Shown here: in pieces, positions 11,278 through 19,641 of the stretch | Layout of the letters: each line of letters opens with the position of its first letter | How positions within the stretch are numbered: position 1 is the stretch's first letter | Assembly: GCA_014860225.1 (NCBI GenBank) | Contig: JACZKE010000052.1 | Span: forward strand, 310,001-374,000 | Reading direction: 5' to 3' | Source: Desulfuromonadales bacterium | GTDB taxonomy: Bacteria > Desulfobacterota > Desulfuromonadia > Desulfuromonadales > BM103 | Length of the DNA: 64,000 nucleotides | Made by a program: the position numbers and the translations under genes | The notes under the pieces: model-generated | Told to the model about the DNA's origin: nothing | What the model saw: only the letters and a program-made list of their open reading frames with translations | The model's database searches: none

Positions 11278-11342
11278 GCTGACGCACATACAGACAGGCC
11301 AAAGAGCCAGGACCTTCGGGAGACACGCCTGGATGCCGGGAG

Positions 11343-12260
11343 ATGAAAATGAAACAGATCTTTTGGGCAACATTGCTTTGGACTCTCCTGATAGCCGGGC
11401 AATCGTTTGCTCTCGAGATTATTTCCCTGGCACCGAGTCGCGGTGCGCCGGGAACCCTGGTTGCCGTCAGCGGCGGACCCTTTTCCGCCGCGACGCAACC
11501 TTTTCTGGGAAGACATTACGTCGCTCCATTGCATATTCTCGAAAACCACCTGGAATTTACGGTTCCTTCTCTTCCGCCGGGCAATTACGTCCTGACGGTT
11601 CAGGACGACACCTCGATCGCGGAGCAAACCTTTCAATTTGAGGTGATGGCGCCGATCCCTCGCATAACAGCGTTGAGTCCGGGCAATATCGATCTCTGTC
11701 GTCTCGAGACCGGGCAACAGCTTGAGGTCGATGGGCACAACTTCCTGCCGGAGGCCGTCCTGCTGGTCAATAACGTTGTGGTACCCACCACTGTCATCGA
11801 GTCAACCCGCCTCGAAGCCCAATTGCAGGGTTTTCAACAGCCGGGGGTCTATGGGGTTGCGGTCCGTAACCCGGACGGAGCGACATCACTGCCCCATTCC
11901 CTCTGGATCAACAATCTTCCGGAAATCACCAGTATTGAACAGGGCGCCGAATTCCTCGAGTATTATGAGGTTATTATTCATGGCAAGAATTTTCTGTCGA
12001 ACTCGATTCTGGTGGTCAAGGAGCCGGAGGACAGTGTGATCGGTCAGGCTTATCGGCAATTCTCTTTCGTTGCCCGTCAACGCAACGCATCAGAAGGGAT
12101 GTCTGTGGTTGCACCGCAAACGGATAGATTGGTATTCGTCGACTGCCAGACCCTGATCTACTACCGTTACCCCGCCATTTCTCAGAACAAGTCCCTGGGA
12201 TTCATGGTCCTCAATCCGGATGGGCGCAAAACGGACATGTACTACGCGAACCTGCCATAA
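11343..12260 (+). CDS. Exported IPT/TIG-domain protein
   Basis: Signal peptide and repeated IPT/TIG-like segments (IISLAPSRGAPGTLVAVSGGPF; ITSIEQGAEFLEYYEVIIHGKNF). Confidence 0.75.
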   Translation: MKMKQIFWATLLWTLLIAGQSFALEIISLAPSRGAPGTLVAVSGGPFSAATQPFLGRHYVAPLHILENHLEFTVPSLPPGNYVLTVQDDTSIAEQTFQFEVMAPIPRITALSPGNIDLCRLETGQQLEVDGHNFLPEAVLLVNNVVVPTTVIESTRLEAQLQGFQQPGVYGVAVRNPDGATSLPHSLWINNLPEITSIEQGAEFLEYYEVIIHGKNFLSNSILVVKEPEDSVIGQAYRQFSFVARQRNASEGMSVVAPQTDRLVFVDCQTLIYYRYPAISQNKSLGFMVLNPDGRKTDMYYANLP

Positions 12261-12438
12261 AATGAGTTAGTACAAAAACTGTTATCGGTATCAACAATAA
12301 GCGATCAGGTCGGCCCCTGCCATCGGGCGAGCAGACAGAATATTTTTTGACCGTTCGTGTGCTGAGGGTGTATTGCTTTTGTCCTCAGGGAGGATACCCG
12401 CCTGGAAGCCGACAGCTAACCCGATTTTAGGTGAGCCC

Positions 12439-14568
12439 GTGAGCAGTATTACACGCGACAATCACAGACGAGGATGTAACCCGGGGCTGTTGCTGGCCCT
12501 GGTCCCGGCAGTATTGCTGGCCCTGCTGATGGCCGCCTTGTACGTCGTGCCGTTGCCGTGGCGCCTGACCTGGCCATGGGTACCCTCGCTCGGCGTCGAG
12601 TTTGCCCTGTATGTCGACGGCTTGTCGGCACAATTCCTGCTGCTGATCACTGGCATCGGTACCATGGTGTTTGTCTACGGTGCCGGTTATCTCGCCGAGA
12701 ATCCCAGGCGTAATCGCGTGTTCGTGCTGCTGCTGCTGTTCATGGCGGCGATGATTGGTGCCGTGGGGAGCGACAATCTGTTGCTGCTGTTCGTGTTCTG
12801 GGAGCTGACTACTGTGCTGTCATTCCTGCTGATCGGAGTTGACCATGACCAGCAGGCCAGCCGCAAGTCGGCTCAGCAGGCCTTGTTGGTCACAGGCTCC
12901 GGCGGACTTTTTCTGCTGGCCGGAATCATTCTGCTGGGCCAGATCGGCGGCAGTTACTCCCTGCAGACACTGCTAACGCAGGCGCCGCTGCTCCAGGAGG
13001 ATTCGCGCCTCAAGGCGGCGTTGACGTTGATCTTTATCGGCGCATTCTGCAAATCGGCACAATTTCCGTTCCACTTCTGGCTGCCCAACGCCATGTCCGC
13101 TCCAACCCCGGTGAGCGCCTATCTGCACTCGGCGACCATGGTCAAGCTCGGCATCTACCTGCTGGCGCGTCTCGATGCTGCGTTCAGCGATTTGCTGTTC
13201 TGGCAATACGCTCTGATCAGTACCGGCACTTTCACGGCGGTCATTGCCGCAATCCAGACGATCCGCGAGCGCGATCTCAAGCGGATTCTCGCCTGGTCCA
13301 CGGTCGCGACCCTGGGTACGCTGACCATGCTGATCGGTCTGCCCGGCAACAGTGCTGCGCTGGCGGTGGCAGTGCTGTTCTTCGCTCATGCGCTGTACAA
13401 GGCGCCGTTGTTCTTCGTCGCCGGCAACCTCGATCATGGAGTAGGCACGCGCGCCATCGACAAGCTGACCGGCATGCGTCGTTACATGCCATGGACCGCG
13501 ATCGTCGCGCTGCTTGCCGCACTTTCTATGGCTGGATTACCGCTGACTTTTGGTTTCATTGCCAAGGGCGCGATCGTCCATGCCAAGGAGCAGGTCGATG
13601 CCCTGCAGCTAGTGAGCTATGCCGCTATGTTTGTTAATGGAGTCTCCGTGGCGGTTGCGGCAATTGCCGCAATCCACATTTTCTGGGGACGTGACCGTTC
13701 GCCGCGCCAAGTACAGCCGCATGAAGTCCCTGTCACCATGCTGCTGCCGCCGCTGATCCTGGTGGTTCTGGGGCTGCTGTTCGGTCTTGTCCCGACGCTG
13801 GTCGACCCGGCGCTGGGTGCCGCCGTGCACGCTATGTCACCCGGTTTTGATATAACCACAGTCAGTGAGTCGTACGAATTTCTTGCCGTGGTGAAGGCCA
13901 TGCTTGGAGCCATCTTGCTGGGCTGCGTTATCCTGCTCAGCTGGAATCGCCTGGATCTGCTGCTGAGGAGAGTTCACCGCCTGCATAAGATCGGGCCGGA
14001 AGCCTGGTATTGGCGCTCTCTTGAATTTTTACCGTTGCTCGCCGCAAGACAGACCCGCCTGTTGCAGCATGGTCGGCTGCCGTACTACCTGTTGACCATG
14101 ATCGGAGCAGCTACCTTGCTTATTCTGATTCTGCTGCTCGCGGCGCGGCCGGACTGGAACTGGCCGGATCTGCAGACCCTGAACGCGCCGGTATTCGGAG
14201 CCTCGCTGCTCATCGCAGCCGGGGCTTTAGTGGCGATGTTCGTACGCGACCACCTGGTGCTGCTGCTGGTCAGCGGTCTGGTAGGCTATGGCTGTGCCGT
14301 ATTGTTCCTGTTTACCGGTGCACCCGATGTTGCCTTTACTCAGTTCGCGGTAGAAACCATCTTTGTCGTGGTGGTGGCTGCAGTATTGCTGCGACTGCGA
14401 CGCACCCCACTCGATATGCGTGCGGTTTCGACGGAAGCGCGACTGCGCCCGCTGGCGTTGGCCGTGGCGATTGTTTTTGGTGCGAGCCTGACCGCGTTGG
14501 TACTCCTTATGTCCGGGCTGCCGTTCGACAGCGTGCTGGCAGATTTCTATGGCGAGCAGTGCCTGTGA
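12439..14568 (+). CDS. mrpA: Mrp/Mnh cation antiporter subunit A
   Basis: NuoL-like core (LLFVFWELTTVLSFLLIG, HSATMVKLGIYLLAR) and MrpA C-terminal region; first of seven overlapping mrp genes; start ambiguous (12373 or GTG 12439). Confidence 0.9.
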   Translation: MSSITRDNHRRGCNPGLLLALVPAVLLALLMAALYVVPLPWRLTWPWVPSLGVEFALYVDGLSAQFLLLITGIGTMVFVYGAGYLAENPRRNRVFVLLLLFMAAMIGAVGSDNLLLLFVFWELTTVLSFLLIGVDHDQQASRKSAQQALLVTGSGGLFLLAGIILLGQIGGSYSLQTLLTQAPLLQEDSRLKAALTLIFIGAFCKSAQFPFHFWLPNAMSAPTPVSAYLHSATMVKLGIYLLARLDAAFSDLLFWQYALISTGTFTAVIAAIQTIRERDLKRILAWSTVATLGTLTMLIGLPGNSAALAVAVLFFAHALYKAPLFFVAGNLDHGVGTRAIDKLTGMRRYMPWTAIVALLAALSMAGLPLTFGFIAKGAIVHAKEQVDALQLVSYAAMFVNGVSVAVAAIAAIHIFWGRDRSPRQVQPHEVPVTMLLPPLILVVLGLLFGLVPTLVDPALGAAVHAMSPGFDITTVSESYEFLAVVKAMLGAILLGCVILLSWNRLDLLLRRVHRLHKIGPEAWYWRSLEFLPLLAARQTRLLQHGRLPYYLLTMIGAATLLILILLLAARPDWNWPDLQTLNAPVFGASLLIAAGALVAMFVRDHLVLLLVSGLVGYGCAVLFLFTGAPDVAFTQFAVETIFVVVVAAVLLRLRRTPLDMRAVSTEARLRPLALAVAIVFGASLTALVLLMSGLPFDSVLADFYGEQCL

Positions 14569-14996
14569 TCTCATGGCTGCCTCCCGCCGAGGTGTTCGTG
14601 CGCGTCCTTTATGCGATGCTGCTGTTCGCCTCGCTCTGGATTTTATGGCGCGGCCAAAACGCCCCTGGCGGCGGCTTCATCGGTGGTCTTATGGCGGTGG
14701 CTGCGAGCGCCGCCTACGCGCTGGTGTTCGATGCGGGCAGTGCCCTGCGGCGGTTACCCCTCGAGCCGGTCCGTCTGGCGGCCTGCGGTGTGCTGCTCGC
14801 GCTTCTGAGCGGCTTGCCGGCGTTGCTGAACGGCCTGCCGTACTTGACTCACCGCGGGGTCACGCTCTCTTTCGGCGTAGTCGAGCTGCCGGTGTCGACG
14901 GTGATATTGTTCGACCTGGGCATCTACCTTTGCGTGTGGGGAGTGTTCGGCGGCTACTGCCTGGCATTGGTGCGCGCCATTGAGGAGGAGTCATGA
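14559..14996 (+). CDS. mrpB: Mrp/Mnh antiporter subunit B
   Basis: NAPGGGFIGGLMAVAA motif; overlaps mrpA and mrpC. Confidence 0.88.
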   Translation: MPVISWLPPAEVFVRVLYAMLLFASLWILWRGQNAPGGGFIGGLMAVAASAAYALVFDAGSALRRLPLEPVRLAACGVLLALLSGLPALLNGLPYLTHRGVTLSFGVVELPVSTVILFDLGIYLCVWGVFGGYCLALVRAIEEES

Positions 14997-15379
14997 TCTG
15001 GGCGGTTGCCCTGGCTCTGGGCACGGTTATAGCCGCAGGCACCTATCTCCTGCTGTCGCGTGACCTGCTGCGTTGTCTCATCGGGCTGGTCCTGTTCGGC
15101 AACGGCATCAACCTGTTGCTGTTCACCGGTGGCCGCCTGACCAGCAGTCTGCCGCCAATAATCGACGCTGGCGAGACGGCTCTGGCCGTGACAGCGAACC
15201 CCCTGCCGCAGGCGCTGGTGCTGACGGCCATCGTCATCAGCTTCGCTCTGATGTGCTTTTCGCTGGTGCTGGCACTCCAGATCATCCAGCTCGCCGGCAG
15301 CGATGATGTGGCCCGGTTGCGTGCATCGGAGCCGCCCTCGCAGGATGGCATCAAGCCGGCTCTGGAGGAACCGTCCTGA
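14993..15379 (+). CDS. mrpC: Mrp/Mnh antiporter subunit C
   Basis: NuoK-like, LLRCLIGLVLFGNGINLLLF, PLPQALVLTAIVISFA. Confidence 0.9.
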   Translation: MIWAVALALGTVIAAGTYLLLSRDLLRCLIGLVLFGNGINLLLFTGGRLTSSLPPIIDAGETALAVTANPLPQALVLTAIVISFALMCFSLVLALQIIQLAGSDDVARLRASEPPSQDGIKPALEEPS

Positions 15380-16833
15380 TGCTGGTTCTTCTACCCCTGC
15401 TGGTGCCGCTTGCCACCGCCCTGCTGTGTGCCCTGACCTGGACGACGCCGCGTCTGCAACGGGCCATCAGTGCCGGTGGCGCCATGTTGTTGCTGCTCTG
15501 CTCGCTGGCCTTGCTGCGGCAGGTCATGGCGCAAGGCGCGATCACCCTGGTCGCCGGCAACTGGCCGTTGCCCTTCGGAATCGCCTTCACCGCCGATCAC
15601 CTCGGGACGGCCCTGGTGCTGATCGCCGCACTGATGCTCTCGATCACCCTGCTCTGGCAGGAGAGCGCTGCAGACGCCGCACCGGTTTCACCCGCGCTGC
15701 ACCCGCTGCTGCACGGGTTGGTGGCCGGTTCCACAGCCGCGTTCCTGACCGCCGACCTGTTCAACCTTTATGTCTGGTTCGAGGTGTCGCTGATCTGTGC
15801 TCTCGGTCTGCTTGTGCAGGGCGGCGCCTTGCGACAACTAGATGCTGCACTCAAATACTTTGTACTTAACCTGGTCGGCACACTGCTGTTGCTGGCAGCG
15901 GTCGCATTGTTGCACGCTGCCACCGGACAACTCAACTTCACGGCGTTGGGTGAGGCCGCCTCCCGGCTGGATCACTCGGTCAAGCTACCGCTACTTGGCT
16001 TGCTGATGCTCGCTTTTTTGATCAAGGCCGCTGCCTTTCCATTTTTTGCCTGGTTGCCTGTCTCGTATCACACCTTGCCGGCACCGGTGCTCGCGTTGTT
16101 CTCGGCACTGCTCACCAAGATCGGGATCTGCGCGCTGCTCCGTACCATCGCAGGCGTGTTTTTCCCGGCGCCGGAACTGCTGTTTACGCTGCTTGGTTGG
16201 ATCGCGCTGCTTTCCATGGTGACCGGCGTGCTCGGCGCCGCCTATCACTGGGACATGCGCCGTATCCTGGCCTTTCATACCATCAGCCAGATCGGCTATA
16301 TCCTTCTCGCCATTGCGCTGTCTTCTCGTGCCGGCAACGCTGCTGCAATTTTCTTCGCCCTCCATCACAGTATGGTGAAAGCCGGATTGTTTCTGGTCGC
16401 TGGCCTGATCTACCGCCAGACCGGTCACTACGACCTGCGTCGGATCGGCGGGCTGCATGCAGCCAAACCCGGCCTGGCCGTACTGTTTCTGCTACTGGCC
16501 CTGTCGCTGGTTGGTATCCCCCCCTTAAGCGGCTTCTGGGGTAAGTACCTGATCATTAGCGAAAGCTTCAACCAGGGCGAATATCTGTGGGCCGGATCAG
16601 CATTGTTTGTTGGTTTCCTGACCCTCTATTCGATGGCCAAGATCTGGCTTGAAGCCTTCTGGAAGCCACATCCCGACAGAGCCTGGCGGCTCCCCACTGG
16701 GGTGCGCACTGCCCCGGCATATGCCGGTCTCTGCCTGCTGGTGCTGGTGACCTTGTGGGTCGGGCTGGTCCCGGAGCGTCTGCTCCTGTTTGTGTCGGAT
16801 GCGGCCGCGACATTGCAAGGAGGTGTGCCATGA
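15379..16833 (+). CDS. mrpD: Mrp/Mnh antiporter subunit D
   Basis: NuoM/N-like 484 aa, LYVWFEVSLICALGLL, position in operon. Confidence 0.9.
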   Translation: MLVLLPLLVPLATALLCALTWTTPRLQRAISAGGAMLLLLCSLALLRQVMAQGAITLVAGNWPLPFGIAFTADHLGTALVLIAALMLSITLLWQESAADAAPVSPALHPLLHGLVAGSTAAFLTADLFNLYVWFEVSLICALGLLVQGGALRQLDAALKYFVLNLVGTLLLLAAVALLHAATGQLNFTALGEAASRLDHSVKLPLLGLLMLAFLIKAAAFPFFAWLPVSYHTLPAPVLALFSALLTKIGICALLRTIAGVFFPAPELLFTLLGWIALLSMVTGVLGAAYHWDMRRILAFHTISQIGYILLAIALSSRAGNAAAIFFALHHSMVKAGLFLVAGLIYRQTGHYDLRRIGGLHAAKPGLAVLFLLLALSLVGIPPLSGFWGKYLIISESFNQGEYLWAGSALFVGFLTLYSMAKIWLEAFWKPHPDRAWRLPTGVRTAPAYAGLCLLVLVTLWVGLVPERLLLFVSDAAATLQGGVP

Positions 16834-17168
16834 AAGTTCGGCCATTGATTGCGGTCAGGCTGCTGCTGCGTTTCGTCGGCCACTGCGTGTTGTCGGGGAT
16901 AGCCACTGCGCGCATCATCCTGCGGTTGACCCAGCCACCCGCAGGTCTGGTCCGTCTGCATTTTTCCCCCATGAGCCCCACCGGTGCTGCCGTGATGGCA
17001 GCCCTGGTCACTCTGACGCCGGGGACCACCGTGATCGACATCGACGTGATGCGGCGGGTCATGCTGCTGCATCTGCTCGACACCCGTGTCATCGAAGCCA
17101 CTCTAACGGCTATCCGACGCGATTTTGAACGGGATATTGCGACACTTTTCCCGGAGGAGGGAGCATGA
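16830..17168 (+). CDS. mrpE: Mrp/Mnh antiporter subunit E
   Basis: Small subunit with LVTLTPGTTVIDID; SD AAGGAGG before ATG 16830. Confidence 0.85.
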   Translation: MKVRPLIAVRLLLRFVGHCVLSGIATARIILRLTQPPAGLVRLHFSPMSPTGAAVMAALVTLTPGTTVIDIDVMRRVMLLHLLDTRVIEATLTAIRRDFERDIATLFPEEGA

Positions 17169-17437
17169 TCGCATTGCTGGTTTTTGCAGTGTTTGGCTGC
17201 GTGGTGATGGGTTTGATTCGCTTTGTATGCGGACCGGACGATGCCGACCGGATCGTCGCCCTCGACATACTGTTCTCCGCCGCAGTGGCTTTTTGCGCGC
17301 TCGCTGCTCTCGCCACCGGTCGCGTGCTGTTTCTCGACATCGCTATCGGGGTCGCTCTGATCGGTTTCGTCGCTACCCTTGCGTGGGCACGCCTGGTGGA
17401 GATGCCTCGCGAGCAAGATGAGGAGTCTGAATCATGA
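17165..17437 (+). CDS. mrpF: Mrp/Mnh antiporter subunit F
   Basis: VCGPDDADRIVALDIL motif; ATGA overlap. Confidence 0.88.
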   Translation: MIALLVFAVFGCVVMGLIRFVCGPDDADRIVALDILFSAAVAFCALAALATGRVLFLDIAIGVALIGFVATLAWARLVEMPREQDEESES

Positions 17438-17754
17438 GTGCCGCCGGCGTCATTCTGCTGATCCTCGGCGCGCTGGTGCTGCTGCTGGCGAGCGCCGGTC
17501 TGTTCATTCTGCGTGATGCCCTGTCGCGCCAGCATGCAGCGACCAAGGCGGGTTCGTTGGGAATCGTCTGCATGGTGGCTGGCACGGCGCTGATCGGCGG
17601 CGACTGGTCATGGGGCGGGCGCGCCTTGCTGATCGTGCTGATCGTCTGGCTGACCTTGCCGGTTGCCTCGCATGTACTCGCCCGGGCAGCTCTGCGTGAG
17701 AGCAACGGACGGGATCTGCCGGTGCACGACGCTTTGCGGGAGCCGCCTGCCTGA
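17434..17754 (+). CDS. mrpG: Mrp/Mnh antiporter subunit G
   Basis: Position after F, RDALSRQHAATKAGSLG motif. Confidence 0.87.
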   Translation: MSAAGVILLILGALVLLLASAGLFILRDALSRQHAATKAGSLGIVCMVAGTALIGGDWSWGGRALLIVLIVWLTLPVASHVLARAALRESNGRDLPVHDALREPPA

Positions 17755-17872
17755 AGTTCAGTCCTGTTGAAGTATCCACAATACAGTTTTCAATTTGAAA
17801 ACGGTTCTTTCCCGGATGGAATCCGCAGCGACTGCATTTCAGGGGTTTTTGAAAGCGTTGTATGCGTGTCTG

Positions 17873-19084
17873 TCAAAAAACTGTGAATTTTCCCAACTGA
17901 ATCTGTTCCATGAATAATTCCAGATGAGCCAGATCATCGGTGATGATTGCCGTGATCGGCCCTTCCAGATCATGGACGTGCACGCCGGGAAGTGGTTTGA
18001 CTTCGACACTCGTTACAACCGGCTGGCCGAGAGGATCACCGATCCTGCTGCACAGCCAAATGGTCAGTTCCTGGATACCGTCAACCGTTTCATAGACCTT
18101 GGCGGCCAGGCGATGACTGAGGATGTTGTAAATCTTTCCCGTATGGTTGACCGGGTTTTTACCGGCGGCCGCCTCGGTTGTTGACGGACGGTTGTAGGAG
18201 ATGACACCGTTGACGCGATTGCCGCGTCCAACTTCGCCGCTGTCGCCCGATTCGGCTGATGTGCCTAGCACCGTGAGATACATGCCGGCTTCGCCCTGGG
18301 CCGGATTGTCGAGACTGTTGATCTCGACGTTCACTTCAGTAAAAGGCATCTGCAGGCTGGCAATGTATCTTTTAATCTCGGATTGGAAAAACTGCTTTTT
18401 ATCGAAATAGTCCTGAGCGGTTTTAATAAATAAATCGACAAAGGCAATGGCTACGATTAGCTGCAACCTGTTCATGGAACGAATCCCCATGATTTTTATG
18501 TCTTCGCCACATTCCGGGAATGATTGCTTGAAGGTTGCGGAGTTCAGCCATTTTTCGACGGCCAGAACCACTTGTTCCGTCGGGCTCAGAGGCGCATAGC
18601 CGACACCGACCGATGTGTCATTGGCGCCGATCTCTTCACGCAGGAGGTTGTCGACCAGCTCTGAAGAACCGGGTCGGATTTCGTTCTGAAAGAGCATGTG
18701 AACCTCCGGATTGATGAACCGCAGGTTCTTTTTCAGCCAGGTTCCGGCAGCCTCTTGCGCAATCTCGCTGATCGGGATTTTGACGCCCTGAAATTCGGAG
18801 GTGGCCCGGTCGCCGAAAATAAACCGCATCGGCTCGACAATCGTGCCGCCACCGATTCGTGGATTGCTGCGCCCCGCGACCAGCAGACCCTTGTCAATGT
18901 TATGGTGAAGGATCCTGCCGAAGTTATCCTTGTAGACCCGGCACAATTGATTGCAGACTGATTCAACGATTCCGTCGCAGATCGAATCGGGGTGCCCGAT
19001 CCCCTTTCTTTCGACAATCTCGAATTGCTTGTCGCCAATTGCCGGATCATTCGATTTTGAGATAATGACGCCGATTCTATCCAT
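17873..19084 (-). CDS. Archaeal-type S-adenosylmethionine synthetase (methionine adenosyltransferase, AdoMet_Synthase family)
   Basis: IVERKGIGHPDSICDGIVESV, DKGLLVAGRSNPRIGGGTIVEPMRFIFGDRAT, GEVGRGNRVNGVI; start trimmed to MDRIGVIIS at 19084. Confidence 0.9.
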   Translation of the reverse strand: MDRIGVIISKSNDPAIGDKQFEIVERKGIGHPDSICDGIVESVCNQLCRVYKDNFGRILHHNIDKGLLVAGRSNPRIGGGTIVEPMRFIFGDRATSEFQGVKIPISEIAQEAAGTWLKKNLRFINPEVHMLFQNEIRPGSSELVDNLLREEIGANDTSVGVGYAPLSPTEQVVLAVEKWLNSATFKQSFPECGEDIKIMGIRSMNRLQLIVAIAFVDLFIKTAQDYFDKKQFFQSEIKRYIASLQMPFTEVNVEINSLDNPAQGEAGMYLTVLGTSAESGDSGEVGRGNRVNGVISYNRPSTTEAAAGKNPVNHTGKIYNILSHRLAAKVYETVDGIQELTIWLCSRIGDPLGQPVVTSVEVKPLPGVHVHDLEGPITAIITDDLAHLELFMEQIQLGKFTVF

Positions 19085-19415
19085 CGAGCGAATCCTCCTG
19101 CGCAGATCCACAGATCTTTCCATGTTTTCATCTCAAGAGATATTCCATGCATTCTCGTCAAAACCTGAAAAAAGTTTATGCGGCTTTGTTGGCTTGTCAA
19201 GATTCAGGAGGTTGCCAAGCTTCGAACCTACCGATTTAAATCAATAAATATCGTAATCTCTGTTGTCTCCATGCGGTTGTATGATCGGTTGAACGGTGGA
19301 TAAAAGCAGTGTTGCCTGTCTGCGTGAATCATCGGGATGGGAGTATTTTCTCTGATTCTTGATAGTGACCTGACAAGGTTTAGCATGTAAGCATGCTGAC
19401 AAGGGGGAGACGACA

Positions 19416-19588
19416 ATGCTCCTGTTGGATATTCAGGAATTGGCCATTGAAAAGAGTGATCGTTTCATTCTTGATGGGCTCAACCTGTCGCTGCCTGCTG
19501 GCGAAATTCATGCGCTGCACATTACCTGGCCCATGGCTTGAGCAGCGAAGATGCGGTCAGACTGGTTGTCGAAAGGATGTTGCATTAA
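19416..19588 (+). pseudogene. Remnant of an ABC-type (SufC-like) ATPase: N-terminus joined out of frame to C-terminus after an internal deletion
   Basis: Frame from ATG 19416: MLLLDIQELAIEKSDRFILDGLNLSLPAGEIHAL..; a second frame ends HGLSSEDAVRLVVERMLH* at 19588; nucleotide-binding core missing. Confidence 0.65.
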
Positions 19589-19641
19589 ACAGGAAGAGAG
19601 AATGAATCTCTCCAGAGCCGGTAAACCGTGCTCAGCCATTC

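Noticed and set aside
11278-11342. GEMM/c-di-GMP riboswitch upstream of the IPT/TIG gene
   Set aside because: Some superficial similarity but the conserved core could not be aligned by eye
19393-19605. 70-aa ORF as a real gene
   Set aside because: It is the wrong frame of the SufC-like remnant
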